Counted from the first letter of the stretch, positions 35,558-44,346 are shown. The stretch: 62,719 nt of DNA from Winogradskyella sp. UBA3174 (GCF_002364335.1 NZ_DEXW01000075.1:1-62719); one strand, 5' to 3'. Numbers and translations: made by a program. Notes: generated by a model not told the origin, from the sequence alone.

Positions 35558-36328
35558 TTAATCTGACTGTTTTATTTTATCTGTGAAATTTGAGATGCTA
35601 CTAATACTGTAGTTGGTTATATGTTTTATAAAAGCACTTCCTATAATAGCACCTTTTGCGTATTTGGTAGCTTGGGTGAAGGTTTCGTTATCTGAAATAC
35701 CAAATCCAATAATTTGTGGATTTTTAAGATTCATACTAGCGATACGTTCAAAATAATCGGTTTGTTCATTTCCAAATCCAGAACTGCTCCCTGTTACACT
35801 TGCACTACTTACCATATATATAAACCCGTCTGAAACAGAATCTATAAAACGAATACGATCATCTGAAGTTTGTGGTGTAATTAAAAGGACATTTATTAAG
35901 CCATACTTTTCAAAGATGTCTTTGTATTGATCATTATAAACATCTACTGGTAAATCTGGTATAATGAGGCCATCAATCCCTACCTCTTGGCAACGATTAC
36001 AAAATGCTTCAACACCAAATTGGAACATTGGGTTAAAGTAACCCATAATAATTAGTGGAATAGATACCGATTTACGAATGTCCTTGAGTTGTTCAAACAA
36101 TAGTTCGCTAGTCATTCCATTATGTAATGCTTTGGTAGAACTGGCTTGTATTGTTGGACCATCAGCTAAAGGATCACTGAATGGTAATCCTATTTCTATC
36201 ATGTCTACACCATTTTTCTCCAGATTTTGAATGACTGTTGTTGTGTCATTAATATCTGGGTAGCCTGCTGTGAAATATATAGATAACAGCTTTTTGTCTT
36301 CTTTTAATTTTTGATTTATTCTATTCAT
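35558..36328 (-). CDS. trpA: Tryptophan synthase alpha subunit
   Basis: The TIM-barrel protein cleaves indole-3-glycerol phosphate to indole and G3P. Catalytic residues lie in VDMIEIGLPFSDPLADGPTI (Glu45 and Asp56 from the start used). The phosphate site is represented by ASVTGSSSGF and IIGSAFIK. I start at ATG 36326-36328, which overlaps the stop of the preceding gene (ATGAATAG). A start five codons earlier (MKNLI) is possible. It is the last gene of the trp operon, and two non-trp genes separate it from trpB. Confidence 0.96.
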   Translation of the reverse strand: MNRINQKLKEDKKLLSIYFTAGYPDINDTTTVIQNLEKNGVDMIEIGLPFSDPLADGPTIQASSTKALHNGMTSELLFEQLKDIRKSVSIPLIIMGYFNPMFQFGVEAFCNRCQEVGIDGLIIPDLPVDVYNDQYKDIFEKYGLINVLLITPQTSDDRIRFIDSVSDGFIYMVSSASVTGSSSGFGNEQTDYFERIASMNLKNPQIIGFGISDNETFTQATKYAKGAIIGSAFIKHITNYSISSISNFTDKIKQSD

Positions 36329-37424
36329 TATTAAATTCTTCATTCAATTTTATAACTATTCTTTTTTGATCGTCACTGAGGTTATCTGCCATAAATATTG
36401 AAAACCCTTTGGCGCCTTTTTGTTTAACTAACCGAATTGCTTTTTCTAAATCTTTAGGGTTTTTTAACGCAGGACTGTATAAGCCCGAATAAATAGGAAA
36501 GTCGACATCATTAACTCCTTGTTCTGTAGCGAAACCAATCCAATTGATATTCTCTTGGTAAAAATTATTGTAGATCATTGGGTAAGCCGCATCGAGATTC
36601 CAGTCATTCCAGGCTTGCCTCACCATTTGTCGCGACATTTCGGGAAATGGAAAAACAGCAGCAGTCATTTTATTATTGCTATTATGTGCAATTTCTACGA
36701 GTTCATTTACGAGCGAGGTTACTGCATTAAGTCTGTATTGTCTCCATTCTGTGCTAAGTTCCGGATGCTCAAAATCTATTGGGTCTTTATCGAATATAGC
36801 TTTAAACCCTTCTCTTGCGATAGGGTGATAACCGTAATCGTAGTCTGGCATTTCGGTAGCCTGAACTAAATTATATTTAGGTTGCAAATCCTTACCAAGA
36901 ATTACATCTACATAGCGTACATAATCTAAATGAATGGAAGCAAGGCCATTTACTTTTGTAAGTTTACTGACGTTGTTTTTAATATGTTCTCTGGCTTCAG
37001 GATGAAATGGGCTTAGCCATTGATAATAATCTACATAGGCTCTATATTCTAAAGAGTTTTTTCCGGCACGATTAACGGCATACCATTCTGGGTGCTGTTG
37101 TGCAATTGTATCTCCAGGTCTATTGAGTGTCCACATCCAAGCATGAATTTTGATTTCTTTTTCAGTAGCCAATGGTACTAATTGTTTTAGAAATTCGGGA
37201 TTACCTCCAACAAGCACTTCAGATATACCCAAAGAATCGTAATAAGCTAATTTTTGTTCCCACTTGGCTTTGTTAAAAGCTCCACCAGAATGAGCCCAAG
37301 TTGCAAATACAAATTTGTCTTGAGTGATGCCAGTAATTGTTTCGGACGTTTTGTTTGTGTTTTTCTTTGATTCTTTACATGCGATTAGGCTCAAAAAAAC
37401 AATAAAAATTAATACTTTTCTCAT
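36321..37424 (-). CDS. Glycoside-hydrolase-like lipoprotein inside the trp operon
   Basis: The protein has 367 residues. A lipoprotein signal (VLIFIVFLSLIACKE) is followed by a TIM-barrel-like body resembling GHL10/DUF4015-type glycosidases: FVFATWAHSGGAFNKAKWEQ, YDSLGISEVLVGGNPEFLK, IKIHAWMWTLNRPGD, SIHLDYVRYVD and DAAYPMIYNNFYQENI. Asp in HLDYVRY is a plausible catalytic residue. No signature fixes the family. It overlaps the CBM9-like gene before it by 4 bp and trpA after it by 8 bp, so it is translated from the trp message. Confidence 0.7.
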   Translation of the reverse strand: MRKVLIFIVFLSLIACKESKKNTNKTSETITGITQDKFVFATWAHSGGAFNKAKWEQKLAYYDSLGISEVLVGGNPEFLKQLVPLATEKEIKIHAWMWTLNRPGDTIAQQHPEWYAVNRAGKNSLEYRAYVDYYQWLSPFHPEAREHIKNNVSKLTKVNGLASIHLDYVRYVDVILGKDLQPKYNLVQATEMPDYDYGYHPIAREGFKAIFDKDPIDFEHPELSTEWRQYRLNAVTSLVNELVEIAHNSNNKMTAAVFPFPEMSRQMVRQAWNDWNLDAAYPMIYNNFYQENINWIGFATEQGVNDVDFPIYSGLYSPALKNPKDLEKAIRLVKQKGAKGFSIFMADNLSDDQKRIVIKLNEEFNNE

Positions 37425-38518
37425 AGTGTTTTTAGTATTCCTTGTTCGTTAATACTATAGGTAGTATTACTAATTTGACTTTCAATTACATACTCAAAAC
37501 CGAAGTTAGTTTTATGAAAAACAGCCGATAATGTATCAGATTTAGTGTAGGCTACACGAAGCGATTTTGAAGTGCCAACGTCTTGTTTTAAGTAAAACTT
37601 TAATGATTTAAATTTCGTTTCTCTATATAGTGCATAAGCGACTTGCTTTAGTAATAAATCGGGATCCTCGTTATAAATTATACCCTCTGTTGAGGTTTGC
37701 TCTGTAAATTGAAGAATTCCCCATTTCTCAGGCTCGTGCATATTAATTACTTTTTGGTTGCTCCATACCCAGTTATATTCTGGTAAGAATTTACCATCCT
37801 CTTTTTTACGCTGATATTTTCCGTCAACAATATTAAAATCCCATTGTACACGAGAAAAGTTGAGTTTCCATTGCTCACCTTCTATTGGACTTGTTTTTGA
37901 TCTATTTTTTAGGTTTAGAAACGGTTTTAGTGGAATTGCCATTTCAACAGCCCAAAAATTATCTAATTTATTAGGGTTATTAATAGAACCATCAACATAT
38001 ACAGCTGATTTAAGTGCGTTTAAATTCCAGTGAAAATTAGCTTTACCACCTGACCTATATGGTTTGTCGAGGTACAAATCCCAAACCGTATTTAAAGCAT
38101 TTATTTCAATTTCACCATAGCCATAACCTGTTTGAGACGGATCTATAAATACTTCAAAATCATTATTTAAATAAATAATAGCATCTCTTTTTGTGATATC
38201 ACCCCAGATGTGTGGCTCTTCCATTTTGGCATAAACATATAAATAACGGTCATCCCAAAGCATCTTCACTTTAGTTTCATACCTCGGAGTTTTAACGCCT
38301 TCAATATCAATAAATTTCGATGTGAATTTAGAGTTAGCCCAAGCCGTTTCATTCGCAATACCATCTATTACTAATTTAGTGTCGGTTTTTGTAATAATAT
38401 AATGTTTTGGATTAATGATAGCATCAGCTAAATTAATAGTTTCAATACTAGCCTCTATAGACCGATCATTACAAGAAAGGACTACGATTAGTATTACTAA
38501 AATTGAAATCTGTTTCAT
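37421..38518 (-). CDS. CBM9-like carbohydrate-binding lipoprotein inside the trp operon
   Basis: The protein has 365 residues. The lipoprotein signal ends LIVVLSC. The following beta-sandwich matches family-9-like carbohydrate-binding proteins: KLVIDGIANETAWANSKFTS, KMLWDDRYLYVYAKMEEPHI, YLNNDFEVFIDPSQTGYGYG and NFWAVEMAIPLKPF. A further region to the C-terminus (about 280-365) is not assigned. Its ATG lies directly after the trpB stop (38519-38521) with no gap, so it is coupled to trpB. The partner glycoside-hydrolase-like gene follows with a 4-bp overlap. Confidence 0.82.
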   Translation of the reverse strand: MKQISILVILIVVLSCNDRSIEASIETINLADAIINPKHYIITKTDTKLVIDGIANETAWANSKFTSKFIDIEGVKTPRYETKVKMLWDDRYLYVYAKMEEPHIWGDITKRDAIIYLNNDFEVFIDPSQTGYGYGEIEINALNTVWDLYLDKPYRSGGKANFHWNLNALKSAVYVDGSINNPNKLDNFWAVEMAIPLKPFLNLKNRSKTSPIEGEQWKLNFSRVQWDFNIVDGKYQRKKEDGKFLPEYNWVWSNQKVINMHEPEKWGILQFTEQTSTEGIIYNEDPDLLLKQVAYALYRETKFKSLKFYLKQDVGTSKSLRVAYTKSDTLSAVFHKTNFGFEYVIESQISNTTYSINEQGILKTL

Positions 38519-39706
38519 CTAGAGCTTAAAGTAATCAATATAATTCTGTAAATCTTTGTCGCCGCGACCAGATAGGTTAAGTACAATAATATCGTTGGGT
38601 TTAAATGTTTTATGCTCAAAAATAGCTAAAGCATGTGATGTTTCAATCGCAGGGATAATACCTTCTAATTGCGATAGCTCTAAACCTGCAGTCATAGCCT
38701 CATCATCTGTAATAGCAATAAATTCTGCGCGTCCTGTTTTATAAAGGTTGGCATGCATTGGCCCAACACCAGGATAATCTAAACCTGCAGAAATAGAGTA
38801 AGGTTCGGTAATTTGTCCATCCTTAGTTTGCATTAAAAGTGTTTTACTACCATGTATAATACCTTCTTTTCCTAAAACTGATGTTGCTGCACTTTCACCA
38901 GAATCTATTCCTAGTCCAGCAGCTTCAACAGCTATAATTTTTACAGTTTCATTATCTAAATAATGGTAATAGGTACCAGCCGCATTGCTGCCTCCTCCAA
39001 CACAAGCAATAAGATAATCTGGGTTTTCTGTACCTTCTTTTTCTAATAGTTGACTTTTAATTTCTTCTGAGACAATGGCTTGAAAACGTGCAACCATATC
39101 TGGGAAAGGGTGCGGTCCTACAACACTACCCACAATATAATGGGTATTTACAGGGTTGTTAATCCAGTCGCGCATAGCTTCATTTGTAGCATCTTTTAGT
39201 GTACGACTGCCTGACAATGCAGGTACAACTTTAGCTCCTAACATTTTCATACGTGCAACATTTGGTGCTTGTCTTGCAATGTCTTTTTCACCCATATAAA
39301 CGACGCACTCAATTCCCATTAGTGCGCAAACTGTAGCAGTAGCCACACCATGTTGGCCAGCTCCTGTTTCGGCAATAATCCGGGTTTTTCCTAAGCGTTG
39401 TGCCATAAGAATTTGACCTACGGTATTATTGATTTTATGTGCACCTGTGTGGTTAAGATCCTCGCGCTTTAGATAAATTTTGGTATTGTATTTTTCTGAT
39501 AGGCGTTGTGCAAAATAGAGTGGAGAAGGACGGCCAACATAATCTTTTAGTAACGCATGAAATTCTTTTTGAAAAGAAGGTTCTGCCATTATTTTTAAAT
39601 AATTTTGACGTAATTCTTCGACATTTGGATAGAGCATTTCTGGAATATATGCTCCGCCGAATTCTCCGTAGTATCCTTTTTCGTTAATGTTGTATGTTTC
39701 TTTCAT
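38519..39706 (-). CDS. trpB: Tryptophan synthase beta subunit
   Basis: The 395-residue PLP enzyme condenses indole with serine. The PLP lysine is Lys91 in LNHTGAHKINNTVGQ. The cofactor phosphate loop is CVGGGSNAAGTYYHY, and the ETGAGQHGVATATVCALMG helix is present. The C-terminus ends LSGRGDKDLQNYIDYFKL. Length and motifs match the ordinary TrpB1. There is an 82-bp gap upstream to trpF that contains an inverted repeat. Confidence 0.98.
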   Translation of the reverse strand: MKETYNINEKGYYGEFGGAYIPEMLYPNVEELRQNYLKIMAEPSFQKEFHALLKDYVGRPSPLYFAQRLSEKYNTKIYLKREDLNHTGAHKINNTVGQILMAQRLGKTRIIAETGAGQHGVATATVCALMGIECVVYMGEKDIARQAPNVARMKMLGAKVVPALSGSRTLKDATNEAMRDWINNPVNTHYIVGSVVGPHPFPDMVARFQAIVSEEIKSQLLEKEGTENPDYLIACVGGGSNAAGTYYHYLDNETVKIIAVEAAGLGIDSGESAATSVLGKEGIIHGSKTLLMQTKDGQITEPYSISAGLDYPGVGPMHANLYKTGRAEFIAITDDEAMTAGLELSQLEGIIPAIETSHALAIFEHKTFKPNDIIVLNLSGRGDKDLQNYIDYFKL

Positions 39707-39723
39707 AATAATAGTTTGTCAGG

Positions 39724-39803
39724 TCGAGTGAATTTTTTTTGAATTTTGTATTGATACCCAATGCTACTCGACACAATTTTTTCATACTTCAAAAATCACT
39801 CGA
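39724..39803. repeat. Imperfect inverted repeat in the trpF-trpB gap
   Basis: TCGAGTGAATTTTTTTTGAA (39724-39743) pairs imperfectly with TTCAAAAATCACTCGA (39788-39803). The right arm includes the trpF stop codon. A further CTACTCGAC (39764-39772) can pair with GTCGAG within the left arm. It may regulate or terminate partial transcripts between trpF and trpB, or stabilise the mRNA end. Confidence 0.5.
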
Positions 39804-40412
39804 AGTCAGGTGTTTTTTTAACTTTTCTAATTCTTCTATATTCTTCATTCCAGGTTCAATCTCAAATTTACTATTCACATCAATAGCATAGCAATATTTT
39901 GAAGCCTCACTTTTTTTGAAATCTCTAATTTTTTCTGTATTGTTTAGTCCAATACCACCGCTTAAAAAATAAGGTTTGGTAGAGGGGTAATTATTTAAAA
40001 CATCCCAATTAAATGTGTAACCATTTCCTCCAGGTAATTTGCCTTTAGTATCAAACAAGAAATAGTCGCAAACGTTCTCATAAGGTTGAAGTGCATCAAA
40101 ATTAAATTCGTCTTTAATACTGAATACTTTAATAACTTTAATGTCTTTTATTGTAGCACAATATTCTGGTGATTCGCTGCCGTGAAGTTGAACAGCCTGT
40201 AAGTTAAATTCATTTATTTTTTTGAGAACTGTTTCTAAGTTTTCATTTACAAAAACACCAACTTTTTTAATCGTATTTGGTAATTCTGGGATACTAGTAT
40301 TAAAATGTCTCGTAGATTTTTTATAAAATATAAAGCCCAAATAGTCTGGTTGCAAATTTGCAACAGCTTTGATATTGTCTTTATATTTCATACCACAGAC
40401 TTTTAGTTTCAT
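39789..40412 (-). CDS. trpF: Phosphoribosylanthranilate isomerase
   Basis: The 207-residue protein opens LKVCGMKYKDNIKAVANLQP with the catalytic Cys and has DYLGFIFYKKSTR, NLQAVQLHGSESPEYC and FLSGGIGLNNTEKIRDF near the phosphate site. The C-terminus has AIDVNSKFEIEPGMK, an Asp-x-Asn-S variant of the usual DxxSGVE. It performs the Amadori rearrangement in tryptophan synthesis. The start overlaps the trpC stop by 4 bp. Confidence 0.95.
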   Translation of the reverse strand: MKLKVCGMKYKDNIKAVANLQPDYLGFIFYKKSTRHFNTSIPELPNTIKKVGVFVNENLETVLKKINEFNLQAVQLHGSESPEYCATIKDIKVIKVFSIKDEFNFDALQPYENVCDYFLFDTKGKLPGGNGYTFNWDVLNNYPSTKPYFLSGGIGLNNTEKIRDFKKSEASKYCYAIDVNSKFEIEPGMKNIEELEKLKKHLTSSDF

Positions 40413-41194
40413 CCTTCTAAAGTTTTAATAAATTCGGTAGCACTGCGTCCTGGGTTATCTGTTTTCATAAAGTTTTCGCCAATTAAAAAACCTTTATATC
40501 CATAAGGTTGTAATTCTTTGATGGCTTCAATAGAACTGATTCCGCTTTCTGACACCTTTACAAAGTCATCTGGTATAAGCTTACTTAATGTTTTTGAGGT
40601 TTCTAAATTAACTTCGAACGTTTTAAGATTTCTATTATTAACACCTAACATGTCTAGAGAAGGCATAATTGACTTGTGTAATTCTTCCTCGTTATGCACT
40701 TCTAACAATACATCGAGATTGATATGTTTTGCAAATTCTGAAAATTCTTTTATTTCAGCTCTAGTTAAAATAGCAGCAATTAATAAAACAACATCTGCTC
40801 CATAAGCTTTAGCCTCAAGTATTTGATAAGTATCAATAATAAATTCTTTTCTTAATAGTGGTATTGAGCAGCTTGCACGAGCTAATAATAAATCGTCTAG
40901 CGCACCGCCAAAATACTTTGTGTCTGTTAATACAGACATACCACAAACACCTGCGTTTTCATAACCACTCGCAATATCCTGAACATTTAAATTTTGATTA
41001 ATCACCGATTTTGATGGAGATCGTCTTTTATGTTCTGCAATAATACCAGAGTTGCTATCTCTTAAGTTTTTGGCAAGCGAATACGTTGGCCTGTCAAATA
41101 AAACAGAGTGTTCTAATTGCCGAATTGGAATTATACCTTTACGTAAATGAACTTCTTTACGTTTATCGATTACTATTTTATCTAATATGTTCAT
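40409..41194 (-). CDS. trpC: Indole-3-glycerol-phosphate synthase
   Basis: The 261-residue TIM-barrel protein contains GIIAEHKRRSPSKSVINQ with the catalytic Lys, VLTDTKYFGGALDDLLLA, IPLLRKEFIIDTYQILEA, LGVNNRNLKTFEVN and KVSESGISS. It converts carboxyphenylaminodeoxyribulose-5-phosphate to indole-3-glycerol phosphate. It is coupled by 4-bp overlaps to trpD upstream and trpF downstream. Confidence 0.97.
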   Translation of the reverse strand: MNILDKIVIDKRKEVHLRKGIIPIRQLEHSVLFDRPTYSLAKNLRDSNSGIIAEHKRRSPSKSVINQNLNVQDIASGYENAGVCGMSVLTDTKYFGGALDDLLLARASCSIPLLRKEFIIDTYQILEAKAYGADVVLLIAAILTRAEIKEFSEFAKHINLDVLLEVHNEEELHKSIMPSLDMLGVNNRNLKTFEVNLETSKTLSKLIPDDFVKVSESGISSIEAIKELQPYGYKGFLIGENFMKTDNPGRSATEFIKTLEG

Positions 41195-42183
41195 TTACTT
41201 AGTTGAATAAGTTTGTCTAAGCTCGCTTTCGCTTTTCCGCTCATTAGAGATTCTTTAGCCAATTCAAAACCTTCCTTATGTGAAATTTGTTCTACTGTTG
41301 CAATAGCTAAGCCTGCATTAGCAAAAACCACATTATTATGAGCCTTAGTCCCTTTGCCATTTATTATTTTTGTGAATAATTTAGCAGCTTGTCGTACCGT
41401 ATTTCCGCCAAAAATTGCGGATTGATTAATTTGCTCAACACCTAAGTCTTTGGGTTCGAATAAAGTTTCTGAATCATTTGAAATTACTTTTGTTTTACCA
41501 GTCAATGAAATTTCATCATAGCCATCTAAGGCATGCACTATGGCATAATTCTTATCAGTTTCTTGATATAAGTAACTATATAATCGCAATAATTCTAAAT
41601 TAAAAACTCCGACCATTTGGTTTTTAGGAAACGCAGGATTTACCATAGGTCCTAACATATTAAAAAACGTTTTTACTCCTAATGCTTTTCGTATAGGTGC
41701 AACATTTTTCATTGCAGGATGAAATAATGGTGCATGTAATACGCAAATATTTGCCTCATCTATACTGCGTTTTAAAAAATCCTTATTATCTGTGAATTTG
41801 ATACCTAGTTCTTCCATAACGTTAGAGGATCCACATGCAGATGAAACACCATAATTTCCATGTTTAGTGACATGTATACCTGCACCTGCTGTTACAAATG
41901 AAGAAAGGGTAGAGATATTAAATGTGTCTTTACCATCACCACCTGTACCACATAAATCAATGGTGTTATAATTGTCTAAATCTACAGGTATACATAGTTC
42001 TAAAAGGGCATCTCTAAATCCACGAAGCTCTTCAAGCGTAATGCTACGCATCATATATACGGTTAGAAATGATGCAATTTGGCTTTGATTATAGTCTCCT
42101 TTAGAGATATTAAACAAAACATTTTTTGCTTCTTTACTGGTAATACTTTCTTGATTTATAAGTCTGTTAAGTAGTTGTTTCAT
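41191..42183 (-). CDS. trpD: Anthranilate phosphoribosyltransferase
   Basis: The 330-residue protein carries the glycine-rich PRPP site DLCGTGGDGKDTFNISTLSS, the HGNYGVSSACGSSNVMEELG anthranilate site and LGPMVNPAFPKNQMVGVF. It transfers phosphoribose to anthranilate. It lies 2 bp from trpG and overlaps trpC by 4 bp. The length is normal and there is no TrpG fusion. Confidence 0.97.
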   Translation of the reverse strand: MKQLLNRLINQESITSKEAKNVLFNISKGDYNQSQIASFLTVYMMRSITLEELRGFRDALLELCIPVDLDNYNTIDLCGTGGDGKDTFNISTLSSFVTAGAGIHVTKHGNYGVSSACGSSNVMEELGIKFTDNKDFLKRSIDEANICVLHAPLFHPAMKNVAPIRKALGVKTFFNMLGPMVNPAFPKNQMVGVFNLELLRLYSYLYQETDKNYAIVHALDGYDEISLTGKTKVISNDSETLFEPKDLGVEQINQSAIFGGNTVRQAAKLFTKIINGKGTKAHNNVVFANAGLAIATVEQISHKEGFELAKESLMSGKAKASLDKLIQLSK

Positions 42184-42185
42184 AA

Positions 42186-42752
42186 TTAAGAATTGACCCA
42201 GTTTTTAAGAATAGTTTTCCCATTAGGTGTTAAAACAGATTCGGGATGATATTGTACGCCTTTAACGTCATAAACTTTGTGTCGTAATGACATAATTTGT
42301 CCATTTGAATCAAAAGAAGTAGCTTCTAAGCTATCTGGTAGTATAGTACTAACAACCCAAGAATGGTAGCGACCTACTTCAAAGGTTTTATCTAGTCCTT
42401 CAAATAAACTTTCGTCATCTACAGCTAATGTTATATCTGTGGCTACACCATGGTAAACAGCATCTAAGTTTTCTAAACTGCCACCAAATACTTCGGCTAT
42501 AGCTTGTTGTCCTAAACATACTCCCAATATACTTTTTGTAGGTGCATAAACTTTGATAATTTCTTTTAATAAACCAGCTTCATCTGGAATGCCAGGTCCA
42601 GGTGATAAAACAATTTTGTTAAATACATCTACGTCTTCAATGCTTAGTTTGTCATTTCTTATTACACTTACCTCACAATTAAGTTCTTCTAAATAATGAA
42701 CTAAATTATAAGTGAAGCTATCGTAATTATCTATTACTAGTACCTTTTTCAT
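42186..42752 (-). CDS. trpG: Anthranilate synthase glutamine amidotransferase subunit
   Basis: I start at ATG 42750-42752 (MKKVLVIDNYDSFTYNLVHY), the universal N-terminus. An open extension of eight codons would overlap trpE and is disfavoured. Catalytic triad: Cys in ILGVCLGQQAIAEVFGG, and His and Glu in GVQYHPESVLT. It supplies ammonia to TrpE and may also serve aminodeoxychorismate synthase. The 188-residue length is typical. It begins right after the trpE stop. Confidence 0.96.
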   Translation of the reverse strand: MKKVLVIDNYDSFTYNLVHYLEELNCEVSVIRNDKLSIEDVDVFNKIVLSPGPGIPDEAGLLKEIIKVYAPTKSILGVCLGQQAIAEVFGGSLENLDAVYHGVATDITLAVDDESLFEGLDKTFEVGRYHSWVVSTILPDSLEATSFDSNGQIMSLRHKVYDVKGVQYHPESVLTPNGKTILKNWVNS

Positions 42753-42753
42753 A

Positions 42754-44154
42754 TTAAATATCTTTCGCTTGTTCAATGGCGTTAGTTAACGCACTTAGCT
42801 TATTATATACTTCTTGTAATTCACTTTCTGGATCTGATTTTGCGACTAATCCTGCACCTGCTTGCCAGAATAATTTATGGTCCTTACTAAGAAATGTCCT
42901 AATCATTATAGCATGATTAAAGTTGCCTTCAAAGTCCATAAAGCCAATAGCGCCACCATAATAACCTCTGCTTGTTTTTTCATATTTTTCTATGAGTTTC
43001 ATAGCCATGTGTTTTGGGGCACCACTTAAGGTTCCTGCTGGAAATGTATCTGCAACAACTTGCATCGTATCCGTCTTTTTGTGAATGGTACCCGTGACTT
43101 TACTTACCAAATGAATAACATGAGAAAAGAATTGTACGTCTCTGTAATTTTCTACAGTAACGTTACTTCCGTTTCTGCTTAAATCATTTCTAGCAAGGTC
43201 TACTAACATTACATGTTCGCTATTTTCTTTATCATCGTTAATTAGTTGCTCGGCAAGTTCTGCGTCTTTTAGATCATTGCCAGACCGTTTAAAAGTCCCA
43301 GCAATTGGATGAATTTCTGCTTTACCGTCACTTACAACTAATTGGGCTTCGGGAGAACTTCCAAATATTTTAAAATTGCCATAGTCAAAATAGAAAAGGT
43401 ATGGTGACGGATTTATACTTCGTAATGCTCTATAAACATTAAACTCATCACCACTAAATTTCTGTGAAAATTGTTTAGATAATACGAGCTGAAATACATC
43501 GCCTCTTGCGCAATGCTTCTTGGCTAACTCTACGTGTTCTTTATAGTCTTCATCAGTAAGATTAGATTCAATATCTCCTTTTGTATTAAAGTCATAGGAT
43601 GCATATTGTCTTGTTTGAATGAGTTGAAGAATATCATCGATATTATTATCAGTATCAAAACAGTGGGCAAAAATATAAGCTTCATTTTTAAAGTGATTTA
43701 TAGCTATAATATTTTGGTAAACCGCGTAGTATATTTCAGGAATATCAATTGAATTATCTTTCTTTGATATTTCAATATCTTCAAAGTACTTTACGGCATC
43801 ATAGCTAGTGTATCCAAAAATACCATTATTAATAAATTTAAATTTATCGGCTGCATCTACTTTAAAGCGCTTGGTGAATTTGTGTATTTCATCCGTAACA
43901 CTAACACTTTTAATGTGATTTACTTTTGTACTTCCATCGGGATAAGTTTGGTAAATAGAGCCACCTTCTACTTTTATAGAGGCTATTGGATTGCAACATA
44001 TATATGAGAAACTATTTTCGTTTGCATGATAATCGCTACTTTCTAATAAAATACTATTAGGAAATTTATCTCTTATTTTAAGATAGATGCTAACTGGTGT
44101 AATGGTATCTGCTAGAATCTTTTTGTAATGTGTGTATAGACTAAATGTTTTCAT
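42754..44154 (-). CDS. trpE: Anthranilate synthase component I
   Basis: The 466-residue chorismate-utilising enzyme keeps the N-terminal tryptophan feedback motif LLESSDYHANENSFSY and the C-terminal catalytic region (IFGSSPEAQLVVSDGKAEIH, PIAGTFKRSG, SEHVMLVDLARNDLSRNG, DTFPAGTLSGAPKHMAM). With TrpG it converts chorismate to anthranilate and is feedback inhibited by Trp. The LLES motif separates it from PabB. It is the first structural gene, 33 bp after the attenuator terminator. Confidence 0.97.
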   Translation of the reverse strand: MKTFSLYTHYKKILADTITPVSIYLKIRDKFPNSILLESSDYHANENSFSYICCNPIASIKVEGGSIYQTYPDGSTKVNHIKSVSVTDEIHKFTKRFKVDAADKFKFINNGIFGYTSYDAVKYFEDIEISKKDNSIDIPEIYYAVYQNIIAINHFKNEAYIFAHCFDTDNNIDDILQLIQTRQYASYDFNTKGDIESNLTDEDYKEHVELAKKHCARGDVFQLVLSKQFSQKFSGDEFNVYRALRSINPSPYLFYFDYGNFKIFGSSPEAQLVVSDGKAEIHPIAGTFKRSGNDLKDAELAEQLINDDKENSEHVMLVDLARNDLSRNGSNVTVENYRDVQFFSHVIHLVSKVTGTIHKKTDTMQVVADTFPAGTLSGAPKHMAMKLIEKYEKTSRGYYGGAIGFMDFEGNFNHAIMIRTFLSKDHKLFWQAGAGLVAKSDPESELQEVYNKLSALTNAIEQAKDI

Positions 44155-44187
44155 TTATGCTGAATTTATTTCAGTATTGTTTAAAAT

Positions 44188-44221
44188 AAAAAAGGCTTGT
44201 CGTGAATGACAAGCCTTTTTT
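44188..44221 (-). terminator. trp attenuator terminator
   Basis: On the minus strand, AAAAAAGGCTTGTC (44208-44221 read in reverse) pairs perfectly over 14 bp with GACAAGCCTTTTTT around a 6-nt loop, ending in a run of T's. The hairpin sits between the Trp-rich leader peptide and trpE, with 26 bp to the leader stop codon and 33 bp to the trpE start. I could not define a convincing alternative antiterminator pairing by eye. Confidence 0.85.
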
Positions 44222-44247
44222 ATAATAATTTACATACAAGGGTTAGT

Positions 44248-44304
44248 TCACGAACATGAGTTTGAGAAATTCCACCACCAAGTATGATTTGTATTTATTT
44301 TCAT
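44248..44304 (-). CDS. trpL: trp leader peptide (WWW)
   Basis: The minus strand from ATG 44302-44304 reads MKINTNHTWWWNFSNSCS and stops at 44248-44250. Three consecutive TGG codons in an 18-residue ORF, followed by a rho-independent hairpin and then trpE, are the classic layout of ribosome-mediated attenuation. When charged tRNA-Trp is scarce, a ribosome stalled at these codons should change folding of the downstream RNA and let transcription enter the operon. The start is 9 bp after the -7 promoter box, so the transcript has almost no 5' UTR. Confidence 0.85.
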   Translation of the reverse strand: MKINTNHTWWWNFSNSCS

Positions 44305-44312
44305 TTGAACTT

Positions 44313-44346
44313 CAAAGATAGAAATCAAAACTTTTAATTAACAAAA
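44313..44346 (-). promoter_or_regulatory. trp operon promoter
   Basis: On the minus strand a TTTTG -33 element (44342-44346) and a TATCTTTG -7 element (44313-44320) are separated by 21 bp, within the Bacteroidota spacing. The -7 box matches TAnnTTTG and is 8 bp ahead of the leader peptide ATG. Confidence 0.7.
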
